A DNA stretch of 64,000 nt from MED-G105 sp039819085 (lineage in GTDB: Bacteria; Pseudomonadota; Alphaproteobacteria; Caulobacterales; Parvularculaceae): positions 1-64,000 of the forward strand of contig JBCBSQ010000008.1 in the NCBI GenBank assembly GCA_039819085.1, given 5' to 3'. The notes below the pieces were generated by a model. It was not told the DNA's origin. It worked only from the letters and a program-made list of their open reading frames with translations, and ran no database searches. Below are positions 43,884-52,717 of the stretch, piece after piece. Position numbers and translations under genes: made by a program. Every line of letters begins with the position of its first letter. Within the stretch, counting starts at the first letter, position 1.

Positions 43884-45044
43884 CTAGGCCGCTTTCTTCT
43901 GCTGCAAAGAGGCTTCAAGCTCGGCGATCGCGGCGTCGAGACCGGACTTGCGCACAGCCGCCACCTCACGGGCGAAGCGGTCAAGAGCCTGCTCGAACAA
44001 TTGGCGTTCGGAGTAACTCTGCTCCGGTTGATCAGGCGCGCGGAAAAGGTCGCGCACGACTTCAGCCACGGAATTGACGTCGCCTGAATTGATCTTTGCT
44101 TCGTATTCCTGCGCGCGGCGGCTCCACATGGTACGCTTGACCCGCGCTCGTCCTTTCAGGATCTCCACCGCTTTGTCGATCGCCTGCGGTTCGGAAAGCG
44201 GGCGCATGCCCACCGCCGTCGCTTTCGCCGTCGGCACGCGCAGCTTCATTTTCTCCTGTTCAAAGTCGATCACAAAGAGCTCATTCGTAATACCCGCGAT
44301 TACTTGTTTCTCGATACTGACAATCCGTCCGACGCCATGAGCCGGATAGACGATGTGGTCGTTGACCTTATAGGTTTGTTTGGCCTCCTTGGCCTCAGGG
44401 GTCGCCGCCACTTTCGCGTCAGCGGTCGGGGCTGGTTCGTTCGCCGCCTTCTGAATGGCTGACGGCACTATCGTCGGCTCTGATTTACCACTGCGCGGCT
44501 TTTGGCCGACATTGAGTTTCTTTGCGGGCGCCGTGGCGGGTTTGGGCGCGTCCTGCGCGCTCGGCGCGGCTTGAGCCTCCGTTGCGGCAGCCTTCGCGGG
44601 AGTGGCCTTTTTTGAGGTCGTCTTCTTCGCGGTCGACTTTTTGGCGGCCGGCGCGGCTTTCGAGGTGGTCGCCGCCTTGCGGGCGACAGCGCGAGCCGGG
44701 GTCGCGGCCTTCTTCGTCGCCGCTTTTGCGGCGGCCGTCTTCTTGGCGGCGGGCTTCGCCGTCGTCGCCTTGCGCGCCGCGGCCGCGGGAGCCGCCTTCT
44801 TTGTCGTCTTTTTCGTTGAGGATTTGGTCGCCGCGGCTTTCTTTGGCGCGGCCGCCGCGCGCGCCGTCTTCGCCGCAGGTCGCTTGGCGGCGGTCTTCGA
44901 CGCAGTCGACTTCGCCCCGGACGTTCCTGCTGAAGCGGTCTTCTTCGAAGCAGATTTTGAGGTCGCGGCCTTAGTCGCTGCGGCCTTCGTCGCTGCGGTT
45001 TTCTTCTTGGTGGATTTTCGGGGTGAGGCAGACTTCGTGGCCAT
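43884..45044 (-). CDS. CarD/CdnL transcription regulator with long histone H1-like N-terminal tail
   Basis: About 386 residues. Residues 222-386 are a complete CarD/CdnL protein: RNA-polymerase-interacting Tudor-like domain (VNDHIVYPAHGVGRI, FVIDFEQEKMKLRVP) and the helical DNA-binding domain (RTMWSRRAQEYEAKI), ending LEASLQQKKAA. CdnL binds RNAP beta and stabilises open complexes at rRNA and growth promoters. Residues 1-220 are low complexity, dominated by Ala, Lys and Thr in KKTA/AAK blocks like H1 tails. Start: ATG 45044; a TTG at 45050 has better spacing from AAGGAG. Very close to the convergent nuclease-fold gene. Confidence 0.9.
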   Translation of the reverse strand: MATKSASPRKSTKKKTAATKAAATKAATSKSASKKTASAGTSGAKSTASKTAAKRPAAKTARAAAAPKKAAATKSSTKKTTKKAAPAAAARKATTAKPAAKKTAAAKAATKKAATPARAVARKAATTSKAAPAAKKSTAKKTTSKKATPAKAAATEAQAAPSAQDAPKPATAPAKKLNVGQKPRSGKSEPTIVPSAIQKAANEPAPTADAKVAATPEAKEAKQTYKVNDHIVYPAHGVGRIVSIEKQVIAGITNELFVIDFEQEKMKLRVPTAKATAVGMRPLSEPQAIDKAVEILKGRARVKRTMWSRRAQEYEAKINSGDVNSVAEVVRDLFRAPDQPEQSYSERQLFEQALDRFAREVAAVRKSGLDAAIAELEASLQQKKAA

Positions 45045-45050
45045 CGCCAA

Positions 45051-45460
45051 AACTTTCGTACTCCTTGTCGGGGACTCACGAGCGCCGGCTTAGCCGCGCG
45101 TCGGAACCGCGCCGTCAAACGGCGCGAATGTCCCAAATCGGTCCATCCAGGGGCGGGGCGCCCGCCGTCGCTCTCCTAGTCCAAAGCTCGCAATGAAGGC
45201 GCAAGGCGGCGGAATGCGCCGTCAGCGGCCGGGTGCGAGACGATCGGACGCGTCGCAGCGCGCTGCTCTGACGGGATCGCCGGATTTTCAATAGCATAAA
45301 ATAGTCGCGAACGCCAGTCTAAGGCGCTTGCCGGCCTCAAACGGGCGCCGAGTTGAGCGCCGCGCATCCACTAAATGCGGAGCGCTCAATGCGGTCGCGG
45401 CCTAGATCACGTTCCCGCGAGGCCCGATCAAAGGCCGTATAGTCGCGGTGGTCCGAAGCC
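45051..45460. other. Intergenic region between carD and fdxA
   Basis: No convincing gene. A perfect inverted repeat CGCGCCGT-CAA-ACGGCGCG (45108-45126) lies in the carD leader and could end the fdxA transcript or regulate carD. Short open frames here lack ribosome sites and composition of real genes. Confidence 0.5.
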
Positions 45461-45805
45461 TCAATCGCCCTTGCCGGGATTAGGGCTGAAATATTTGTCC
45501 AGCTTGCCAGTTTCGTCGGCCATAGCGTCCGCATCCTCCGGCGGATCAATCTTACGCGTTATGTTCGGCCATTCTGAGGCGTACTTGGTGTTGATCTCCA
45601 GCCATTTGCCGTCCTTATCCTTCGGATCGGTGTCTGGAACGATCGCCTCCACCGGGCACTCCGGCTCGCATACGCCGCAGTCGATGCACTCCTCAGGGTG
45701 AATGACCAGCATGTTCTCGCCCTCGTAGAAGCAGTCTACGGGGCACACTTCAACGCAGTCGGTGTACTTGCAGCGAATGCAGGCGTCCGTAACGACGTAA
45801 GTCAT
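45461..45805 (-). CDS. fdxA: 7Fe ferredoxin (3Fe-4S/4Fe-4S)
   Basis: A 114-residue electron carrier. The N-terminal cluster motif CIRCKYTDCVEVCPVDCF has the spacing of a 3Fe-4S site with the second-site cysteine; CIDCGVCEPECP carries the 4Fe-4S site. The C-terminal EINTKYASEWPNIT segment is typical of FdxA. Its place between carD and the S4/helicase genes is a widely conserved alphaproteobacterial arrangement. Confidence 0.96.
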   Translation of the reverse strand: MTYVVTDACIRCKYTDCVEVCPVDCFYEGENMLVIHPEECIDCGVCEPECPVEAIVPDTDPKDKDGKWLEINTKYASEWPNITRKIDPPEDADAMADETGKLDKYFSPNPGKGD

Positions 45806-45907
45806 GCAGTCTCCGGGTATTTGACGTTCGCAGCGGTGGTTAATAGCGCCCCGCGCGCGCCGCGCAAGCTGGCGGCATTGATCAATGCGCGGCGCGCTGA
45901 CCCGCCC

Positions 45908-46354
45908 CTAAAGGCGCGCCTCGACGCGCCTTCTGGCGGCGCCACTGTCAACATCACTGACGTAGATAAGGCCGCATATGCGGCGAATCACCGCCTCTTC
46001 ATAAGGGTCGCGGACGTCATCGCTGAGAGCGATTGACCACAAAGCTTCAATGAAGGCGATGCGGTCTTCATCGGGCAGCGCCTTTGCGAGTTTTGTGAAT
46101 TGATGCAGGTCGTTTGCGGCGCTCTGGCGTTTTTCCGCCTCCGCAAGAAGCGCGTCAGCGTCCGCGTCGGCGACGTCAAAGGCTTCGATCAAAACGCGCC
46201 TGATGAGGGCGTCTTCGTCACCGGTCCTCACTTCGTCCGCCTTCGCCGCTTCGAGCATCAAGGCGGCGAGGGCGACCGCCGTCTCTTCACCTTCGCCGAC
46301 CGCGTCCGCGGCCTCTCTAGGGCCTGAGAAGATCGCCTTAATTTGATCGAACAT
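45908..46354 (-). CDS. TerB-family protein
   Basis: A 148-residue all-helical cytoplasmic protein with the TerB pattern: acidic helix starts (KADEVRTGDEDALI) and DEDRIAFIEALWSIALSDDVRDPYEE, including the metal-ligand-like Asp and Glu residues, then IRRICGLIYVSD. TerB domains occur in tellurite-resistance and membrane-associated complexes; here it is a single gene in a housekeeping cluster. ATG 46354 follows AAGGA with good spacing; the frame is open to 46372. The stretch 45806-45907 between it and fdxA shows no gene. Confidence 0.83.
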   Translation of the reverse strand: MFDQIKAIFSGPREAADAVGEGEETAVALAALMLEAAKADEVRTGDEDALIRRVLIEAFDVADADADALLAEAEKRQSAANDLHQFTKLAKALPDEDRIAFIEALWSIALSDDVRDPYEEAVIRRICGLIYVSDVDSGAARRRVEARL

Positions 46355-46368
46355 CTGCGCTTTCCTTA

Positions 46369-46779
46369 TCAAATACGGTCCGTCTGCGCATCCAGCGCCC
46401 GCCGATCGCGTTTTGTCGGGCGTCGGCCGACCCGCTCGCGGCGCGTTGGCCCCTCATGGTCGGCCGCCGGCGCGGGGGATTGGTCCGCATACAATTCTTG
46501 CGCTTCGCTCGCCGGACCACGGCGAAGGGCGCACGCCGCCACCTTGATGACCACGACGCGACCGCGGAGCAAAAACGTCAGCCCATCGCCTGGCCGAACA
46601 GCGGCGCTTGGCTTGGCGACGCGGGTCGTCGCGGCGCCCCGGGTCAGCCGCACGCGTCCATCCGACACGAATTTCGAGGCGAGGCTGCGTGTCTTGAAGA
46701 AACGCGCGCACCACAGCCATTTGTCGATGCGTTGCTCGCCGCCGGCTGTGTCTTGCGGATTCAGATCGCCGTCGCTCAC
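46369..46779 (-). CDS. S4-domain RNA-binding protein (Hsp15/HslR-like)
   Basis: A 136-residue protein; residues 17-75 are an S4 domain (QRIDKWLWCARFFKTRSLASKFV, shown here in parts: RIDKWLWCARFFKTR) with VRLTRGAA. Hsp15 rescues nascent-chain-blocked 50S subunits. A basic tail (RRERVGRRPTKRDRRA) follows, as in alphaproteobacterial members. It overlaps the helicase stop by 4 bases, suggesting co-expression with the helicase upstream. Confidence 0.88.
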   Translation of the reverse strand: MSDGDLNPQDTAGGEQRIDKWLWCARFFKTRSLASKFVSDGRVRLTRGAATTRVAKPSAAVRPGDGLTFLLRGRVVVIKVAACALRRGPASEAQELYADQSPAPAADHEGPTRRERVGRRPTKRDRRALDAQTDRI

Positions 46780-49700
46780 GCGCCGCCGGAGCCTTTATCG
46801 CCGTCTTCACCCTTCAACGCCGCGAGCACGGCGAACGGTGAATCCGGGTCGGGGCCGCGCGCGCGTTTCGGGCCGCTGGTGAACTGACGAGGGGCGCGAG
46901 GCCCATCCTGACGCGGTCCCTTGCGGCCGCCGCCAGGCCGCTTACCGGTCTTCTTTGGGCCATCGCCAGACTGACCGCCGCCCCGCGCACGTTTGCCGTC
47001 GCGCGCATCGTCCGGCTTGCCGCGCCCGCGCTTGTCGCCGTCACGCTGAGCAGGCCGATTGGCCGGACGCCGCGGCGCAGGCCGCCACAGCGTCACATCG
47101 ATGAGTTCCGGTTCGCTCGCTGTCTCAGGCGGGCCGTCAGCCGCTTCGGCGGCTGAGGTTTTGGTTTCGTCTTCGCCCTGCGCCCCGTCTTCGCCATCCA
47201 TCGGGTTGGCCGACGCCGCGTTTTCGTTCGGCGGCGTTGGCGCAGAACCATCGATTGCGCCAGCCGCTTCGACTGCGGTCGGCGCCGCCTCGGAAGTCTG
47301 TTCCGAGACGACCGGTGCCACATCCTCAGTTGAACCAGCGGACGCCGCGTCGGCAGACTGGTCCGCCGGGCGCGCCGCGTCAGCAGCCGGCGCATCCGTC
47401 GGGGATGCGTCAGGGGGCGCCTTAATCTCGGGCGGCGGCGCCGGCTTTGGGCGCTGGATCACATGCTTGCGGTAACCGAGAGACGTGAGAATGCCTTCAA
47501 AGTCTTCGCCGGAGCAGCCCACCAGCGACATCATCTGCTGGTTCGCCTCAAAGCCCTGGCGCTCCTTGTCGGCCTCACGCGCCGTCCGGACGATCCCGGC
47601 GAGGCGCTCCAGCATGTCGATTCGCACCGCGCGCGCGCCTGAGGGCCGATAGCCCGAGGCGTAATAATACGCATGCGGCAGATCCGGGTTCAGAGCGAAG
47701 GAGACGAGGCCCGCCTTTGGCGGCTCGAATGACGCCGGCGCTTTGTCTGACCAGAGCGCCCACAACAGGACCAGCAATCGCGCAGGCCCGGGCTTCAGAA
47801 GCGACGGCATATGCAGCGTGATTTCGCCGAAGCGGACGCCCAGCTTGCGCAGTTTGCCCCGTTCCGCCTGCTCAAGCTGCTTCAGCTCAGAGGAGATCGG
47901 CGCGCGCGACATGGCGCCGAAATTCTCCACCAGACGAAACGCAACGCCTCGCGCGAGCCCTGACAAGGCGGTCGCATCGCCTTCGACGGCCGGCGCGTCC
48001 ACAGCGTGTCGCAGTTTGACGAGATCGGCGAGATTCGCCTCGATCTTCGCGGCCAGGAAATCCGACAACCGATCCTGAACCCGGCCGCGCAGGCTCGGCG
48101 AAATGGCGTCGATGTCGAGGATTTTGAGATCGGGCCGCAGGGGGCCCGGACCTTTTTCCAATCGCGCCACGGGCGCTGAGCGCCACCAGATCGTAGCGTC
48201 AGGTTTCAGGTCGAGTTCGCCCGCCGCGGCGTTGGCGAGGGCGGCGGCGCGCGCGGCGAGAAGCGGCGACAACGCCTTCTCGGCGGCATGCCTCACGCGT
48301 TTCGCCTCCGCGCCTTTCGCGCGCGGATCGAGAATGAACTGGAAGCCTATGAGCCGGCCGACGAACTGGCCTTCCACAAACACCTCTCCGTCTTCATTGA
48401 CGCCAGCGAGAAGCGGCGCGTCGTCGCGCAACTTGCGCAACAGAACCGACGTGCGCCGATCAACGAAACGCTGCGTCAGCTTTTCGTGCAGCGCATCGGA
48501 CAGCGCGTCTTCTATCGATCGCGTCCGCCCCTGCCAATAGGCGGGGTTTTCCAGCCAGGCGGCGCGGTTCGAGAGATACGTCCAGGTGCGAACAAACGAA
48601 ATGCGCGTTGAGATCGCGTCAATATCGCCATCCGTGCGGTCGAGCGGCTCGATCCGCGGCGCGAGAAACGCGTCGGAGAGGCGGCCCTCATCCATGAGCG
48701 CTGCAAATATCTCCGAAAGGAGACGGGCGTGCTGGTCCGGCGCGGCTTTTCGGAAGTCCGGCGTTTGGCAAACATCCCAGAGCAGCGCAACGGCGGCCGG
48801 CCCGGCGGCCCGATCGGCGATATCCGCAGCGCCGGCGAGGCGGGCGAGGGCGATTTCATCTTCGCCCGGCCGGGCCCGGCGGAAGAGGTCGCCGGGACTT
48901 GGCGCGTCCAGCGAGCGGCGCAAGGCGGTCAGATTTGAAAAATCCAGCCGGTCGGCGCGCCATTGCAGCGCCTCCAGGGGCGCGAACTCATGCGCCTCGA
49001 TCTGCTCGATAACGTCCTCGTCCAAAGGGCGACAGTCGGCGGTGATCCCGAACGTGCCGTCCTTGATGTGGCGGCCCGCCCGGCCGGCGATCTGGGCAAG
49101 TTCGTCCGCTCGCAGAGCCCGGACATGACGACCGTCGAACTTGCGCGCCGCGGCGAAAGCCGCATGGTCAATGTCCATATTGAGCCCCATGCCGATAGCG
49201 TCGGTGGCGACCAGATAGTCGACCTCGCCGCTCTGGTAGAGTTCGGCCTGGGCGTTGCGGGTGCGCGGGGAGAGGGCGCCGAGCACGACCGCTGCGCCGC
49301 CGCGCTGACGGCGGATCAGCTCGGCGATTGAGTAAACCGTGTCGACAGAGAAGCCGACGACGGCTGATCTTCGGGGCAGGCGGGAGACTTTCTTCGCGCC
49401 GGCGTACTCCAGGCGGGAGAAGCGGGCCCGCGAAACGAACTCGATCTTCGGGAACAGGCGCCGCAGGATAGGCCGCATGGTCCCCGAGCCGATGAACATC
49501 GTCTCGACCGCGCCGCGAGCGTGCAGGAGGCGTGAGGTGAAGATCCGCCCGCGCTCCGGGTCGGCGGCCAGCTGAATTTCATCGACGGCGAGGAACTCCA
49601 CTTCCTTGTCGAGCGGCATCGCTTCGACAGTGGAGACCCAGTAGCGGGGGTTTGGCGGCGCGATCTTTTCTTCGCCCGTGATAAGCGCCACGTCCCGCGA

Positions 49701-49925
49701 ACCGATCCGCAGGACAAGCTTGTCATAAATCTCTCGCGCCAGCAGCCGCAGCGGCAAGCCGATCATCCCCGTCCGCCGCCCCAGCATCCGCTCGATGGCG
49801 AAATGCGTCTTGCCGGTGTTGGTGGGGCCAAGAACGCCCACGACGCCATCTCCCGCCCCGCCGTCAATTGGGCGACGGGCGGCGGCTTCCAAGTCGCACA
49901 GGCTTGCATTTGCGGCGCCGGCCAT
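46776..49925 (-). CDS. SUV3-like DExH RNA helicase (MgpS family)
   Basis: A 1049-residue helicase. Walker A GPTNTGKTH (about 31-39), Walker B-type VDEIQLAAD (DEIQ), the SAT-like GSGTM and motif VI QIAGRAGRH match mitochondrial SUV3 and bacterial MgpS-type RNA helicases. SUV3 works with RNA-decay nucleases; bacterial roles are less known. From about residue 760 it changes to a long acidic Ala/Glu/Pro region and a basic RGG/KR-rich tail, ending with a conserved-looking DSPFAVLAALK. The start at 49925 follows AAAGGACC; the frame opens to 50129 but the extra 68 residues are Arg/Pro-rich and noncoding-like. Divergent from rpmB. Confidence 0.9.
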   Translation of the reverse strand: MAGAANASLCDLEAAARRPIDGGAGDGVVGVLGPTNTGKTHFAIERMLGRRTGMIGLPLRLLAREIYDKLVLRIGSRDVALITGEEKIAPPNPRYWVSTVEAMPLDKEVEFLAVDEIQLAADPERGRIFTSRLLHARGAVETMFIGSGTMRPILRRLFPKIEFVSRARFSRLEYAGAKKVSRLPRRSAVVGFSVDTVYSIAELIRRQRGGAAVVLGALSPRTRNAQAELYQSGEVDYLVATDAIGMGLNMDIDHAAFAAARKFDGRHVRALRADELAQIAGRAGRHIKDGTFGITADCRPLDEDVIEQIEAHEFAPLEALQWRADRLDFSNLTALRRSLDAPSPGDLFRRARPGEDEIALARLAGAADIADRAAGPAAVALLWDVCQTPDFRKAAPDQHARLLSEIFAALMDEGRLSDAFLAPRIEPLDRTDGDIDAISTRISFVRTWTYLSNRAAWLENPAYWQGRTRSIEDALSDALHEKLTQRFVDRRTSVLLRKLRDDAPLLAGVNEDGEVFVEGQFVGRLIGFQFILDPRAKGAEAKRVRHAAEKALSPLLAARAAALANAAAGELDLKPDATIWWRSAPVARLEKGPGPLRPDLKILDIDAISPSLRGRVQDRLSDFLAAKIEANLADLVKLRHAVDAPAVEGDATALSGLARGVAFRLVENFGAMSRAPISSELKQLEQAERGKLRKLGVRFGEITLHMPSLLKPGPARLLVLLWALWSDKAPASFEPPKAGLVSFALNPDLPHAYYYASGYRPSGARAVRIDMLERLAGIVRTAREADKERQGFEANQQMMSLVGCSGEDFEGILTSLGYRKHVIQRPKPAPPPEIKAPPDASPTDAPAADAARPADQSADAASAGSTEDVAPVVSEQTSEAAPTAVEAAGAIDGSAPTPPNENAASANPMDGEDGAQGEDETKTSAAEAADGPPETASEPELIDVTLWRPAPRRPANRPAQRDGDKRGRGKPDDARDGKRARGGGQSGDGPKKTGKRPGGGRKGPRQDGPRAPRQFTSGPKRARGPDPDSPFAVLAALKGEDGDKGSGGA

Positions 49926-50211
49926 GGGCTGGCGGTCCTTTACACTTGCCCGCCCGGCCGGTCCTGAGAGCGACGGGCGGATCGGGAGATGGCGAACGCG
50001 GCGCGCCTGATGTGGGCGACGCCCTTCGTCCTCACCTATGCGCCGAGGCGGCCACGCGCCAGTCCCGAACGCTGAGGGCGGCGAAGCAAAGACCGCCACA
50101 ACCAGATTCGGCGGGAGATTCATTGACACCGCGCCGCCAGCGAATTACGCAGCGCGCTTCGATTTAATGAGGGTCGCACGCGCGTCCCGTTAACCAGATG
50201 GAGCGACGGCC

Positions 50212-50493
50212 ATGGCGCGCCGATGCGAATTGTCGGGGATCGGTCCCATGGCGGGCAACAACGTCTCCCACGCCAACAACAAGACCCGGCGGCGCTGGCT
50301 GCCGAACCTGTGCGACGTCACCTTGCACTCCGACCGGCTTGGACGCGGCTTCAAGCTGCGGATCGCCGCCTCCACCCTGCGGTCCGTTGACCATATGGGC
50401 GGCCTCGACGCCTATCTCTCAAAGGCGAAGGAAGATCAGCTCTCGCCCGCGGCCTTGAAAATCAAGCGCGAACTCGCGAAGGCTGCGAGCTAA
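50212..50493 (+). CDS. rpmB: 50S ribosomal protein L28
   Basis: A 93-residue protein starting MARRCELSGIGPMAGNNVSH, followed by NKTRRRWLPNL and LRSVDHMGGLDAYL, the alphaproteobacterial L28 form. It lacks a paired CxxC zinc site (single Cys near the start). GGAGCGACGGCC precedes the ATG. Divergent from the helicase gene as in many relatives; 49926-50211 between them holds no other gene. Confidence 0.97.
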   Translation: MARRCELSGIGPMAGNNVSHANNKTRRRWLPNLCDVTLHSDRLGRGFKLRIAASTLRSVDHMGGLDAYLSKAKEDQLSPAALKIKRELAKAAS

Positions 50494-50547
50494 GGCCGGC
50501 GCCGATCTTGATTGATCCTCCGCCGGAAGGGCGTTGAGGAGAGTCTG

Positions 50548-51246
50548 ATGGAAGTCGCGCCGGCGGTCGAATCGCATCGCGAACGCGCCACCCCGATGCA
50601 GCGGCTCCTCGCAGCCGTCTCAGAGTTCCTTGTGGGCTTCGTGCGGCTCGGAACGCTGACGCTAATTCTTTTGCCGATTCTTCTCGCGTCTTTTCTGACC
50701 GTCGATATTCCGGTGCGCGTGCTCGATCATTATTTCACCATGGACGCCATGCGGCCCGGGAACTGGCTGAGCCGCGGCGATCTCTTCATGGCGCTCGGCG
50801 CAATGGCGGGCGTCCTGATAGCGCGCCGTTTCGGCGGCGATGAGGCGGCGCGCGCGATCACCGCGGCCTGGGGGCTCGCCGCGCTCGCGACCTTCGCCGG
50901 CGTCGCCTATCTCGCGCCGCAGCTTTCGCCAGGCGACATGCCGGCGGGGCGCTATGTCGCCGCGTTCGTCCTCGCCGCAATGATGGGCCAGTACCTTGCG
51001 GTCGGTCTTTTTGACGTGCTGCGCGGGGGGACGGACTGGTGGCGCGCGCCGCTCTACGCGCTCCTCGCCGGTTACGCCGTGCACGTCATTTTATTCTATA
51101 GCATCGCGTATTGGGGCTCGCCGACGCCATGGGCGAACTGGATGGCGACCGACTTCTCGCTGAAAGCGGCGCTCGCGGTCGCGTTCCTGTGGCCCTACCG
51201 GCAATTGCGCCGCCGCCTGAAGCCGCGCGGCGGACTAGGCGGGTAG
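50548..51246 (+). CDS. Polytopic membrane protein, likely VUT/YhhQ (queuosine-precursor transporter) type
   Basis: A 232-residue inner-membrane protein with about six helices. The pattern QYLAVGLFDVLR, a tryptophan-rich loop, a late helix with HVILFYSIAYWG and DFSLKAALAVAFLWPY resembles the VUT/YhhQ family, which imports preQ0/preQ1 for tRNA queuosine. This assignment rests on remembered motif order, so it is moderate. ATG 50548 follows GAGGAGAG; the frame opens at 50512. Confidence 0.5.
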   Translation: MEVAPAVESHRERATPMQRLLAAVSEFLVGFVRLGTLTLILLPILLASFLTVDIPVRVLDHYFTMDAMRPGNWLSRGDLFMALGAMAGVLIARRFGGDEAARAITAAWGLAALATFAGVAYLAPQLSPGDMPAGRYVAAFVLAAMMGQYLAVGLFDVLRGGTDWWRAPLYALLAGYAVHVILFYSIAYWGSPTPWANWMATDFSLKAALAVAFLWPYRQLRRRLKPRGGLGG

Positions 51247-51272
51247 AGCCGTTCGGCCTTTTCTACGACCTG

Positions 51273-51731
51273 TCACGCATGCAATGGCGCCCGCCCCGCC
51301 GCAGGTCCCTCCCGTTCTCGATAGAGCCACGCGCCGGCAAGCGCCGCAACAGGCGCCTCCACCAGGCCCCAGAGAATCGAGACGACCGCCACATAAAGCG
51401 GCGCGGCGCCATTCGCCCAGACAGACAACAGAAACAGGGCGTAGGCGATGACCCAGAAAGTCAGTCCCGCGATGATCGCCGTTCCGCGTCCCGGACCGAA
51501 GCGGGGCAGCATCGCCGCGTAGATCCAGGTGAGGACGATCCCGTAGGACAGCGTCAGCACGCCGCCGACCGCGTACTGCGCTGTTCCAGGCGTATCGATC
51601 AGGTGTCGCTCGCGAAATTCGGCCCATTGGTCCGCCAGAACAACTCCGTTCAGAACAAGTTCGCCGCAGATGATGATCAAGCCCGCCGCGACGCCGCCCA
51701 GCAGGACCCGAGGCAAATTGATGTTCGCCAT
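51273..51731 (-). CDS. Four-helix membrane protein, function unknown
   Basis: A 152-residue protein with four hydrophobic helices (about 9-27, 51-70, 79-101, 109-131), no recognised family. The start at 51731 follows AAGGAGAAGCG; this 13-base sequence is present twice (51733-51745 and 51749-51761, complement), so the Shine-Dalgarno is duplicated. Convergent with the VUT-like gene. Confidence 0.65.
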   Translation of the reverse strand: MANINLPRVLLGGVAAGLIIICGELVLNGVVLADQWAEFRERHLIDTPGTAQYAVGGVLTLSYGIVLTWIYAAMLPRFGPGRGTAIIAGLTFWVIAYALFLLSVWANGAAPLYVAVVSILWGLVEAPVAALAGAWLYREREGPAAGRAPLHA

Positions 51732-51913
51732 TTCGCTTCTCCTTGATGTCGCTTCTCCTTGCGCATTCGCGGCTTCACAGATCATTGAAGCTCGCGAAAC
51801 AATGCGCGAGGGGTAGCGCGGCGCGCGGGCCGGCGGCGTTGATCGCGATCAATCCCTGCCTAGCCGAGAAATGATTGCGCGCTTCGGGCAAGGCGTGGAA
51901 TGCTGTTCAAGTG

Positions 51914-52633
51914 ATGCGGGGCGCAATCAAAGATACGACCAAAGGGGAGGCGCATTTCGTCTGGCGCAGCCCGGACGTGTCGCGCATTGAGAACCTCTCC
52001 GACATCATCTTCGCGCTGGCGCTCGCCCTTATCGCAACCCCGCTTGTGCCGACCACCTTCGCTGAATTGAAGTCGATCTGGCGGGACATTCTGGCGACCG
52101 GTTTCTGCTTCGCGATCATGCTTGTCATCTGGAACACGCACTACGTCTTTTTCAGGCGCTATGACCTGATGGACGGCAAGACGGTGTTTCTAAACTCGGT
52201 GCTCCTGTTCCTGATTTTCTCGCTCGCCTATCCGCTGAAGTTCATTATGAGCTTCGTTGTAAGGTTCGCGACGTTCGATTTCAGCGAAGCGGTCCCAGTC
52301 GAATCGGTGATGACGCTGGAGGAGGGGCGCCTGGCGATGATCTTCTATTCCTTGGCCTACGCCTCGATCTTCATAGTGTTCGCGATGCTCTACGGCCATG
52401 CGCGCAGCCAGGCCGAGTCGATGCAGCTATCACCTCAGGAGCGCGTCCTGACCCAGTCGGCGATCAATGGCGCGCGCGTCCACATTGTTATTGCGATCGC
52501 GGTTGTGATCGGCGCTCTTTTGTCACCGAGCAGGATCGCCGTCTTACTTGGCGGTGTCTACTTCCTCATCTGGCCGTGCGCGGCGATCGTGGATTGGCGG
52601 GAAAAGCGGGCGCTTAAGCGGCTTGAAGCTTAA
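51914..52633 (+). CDS. TMEM175-family (DUF1211) membrane protein
   Basis: A 239-residue protein with six helices. The first helix has RIENLSDIIFALALALIATPL, here read in the shorter form RIENLSDIIFALALAL: the R..xFSD motif of TMEM175 channels with Leu replacing Phe, then NTHYVFFRRYD. TMEM175 proteins are potassium-selective or proton-permeable channels; the altered FSD makes selectivity uncertain. Start ATG 51914 or GTG 51911. Confidence 0.72.
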   Translation: MRGAIKDTTKGEAHFVWRSPDVSRIENLSDIIFALALALIATPLVPTTFAELKSIWRDILATGFCFAIMLVIWNTHYVFFRRYDLMDGKTVFLNSVLLFLIFSLAYPLKFIMSFVVRFATFDFSEAVPVESVMTLEEGRLAMIFYSLAYASIFIVFAMLYGHARSQAESMQLSPQERVLTQSAINGARVHIVIAIAVVIGALLSPSRIAVLLGGVYFLIWPCAAIVDWREKRALKRLEA

Positions 52634-52717
52634 GGCTGTCGCGCGGTAGCCCTTGCCGGGAATTGCGCCGCAAGCCGTTAGACACGAATTTTTGCGTAAC
52701 AACGAACGGTTTGCGGG

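Noticed and set aside
44468..45136. An Arg/Pro-rich 222-codon frame on the minus strand
   Set aside because: It is a frame-shifted reading of the CarD Ala/Lys tail; the CarD frame continues into a clear domain.
49926..50129. N-terminal extension of the SUV3-like helicase
   Set aside because: It is Arg/Pro-rich, runs into the rpmB upstream region and lacks a ribosome site, whereas the start at 49925 has one.
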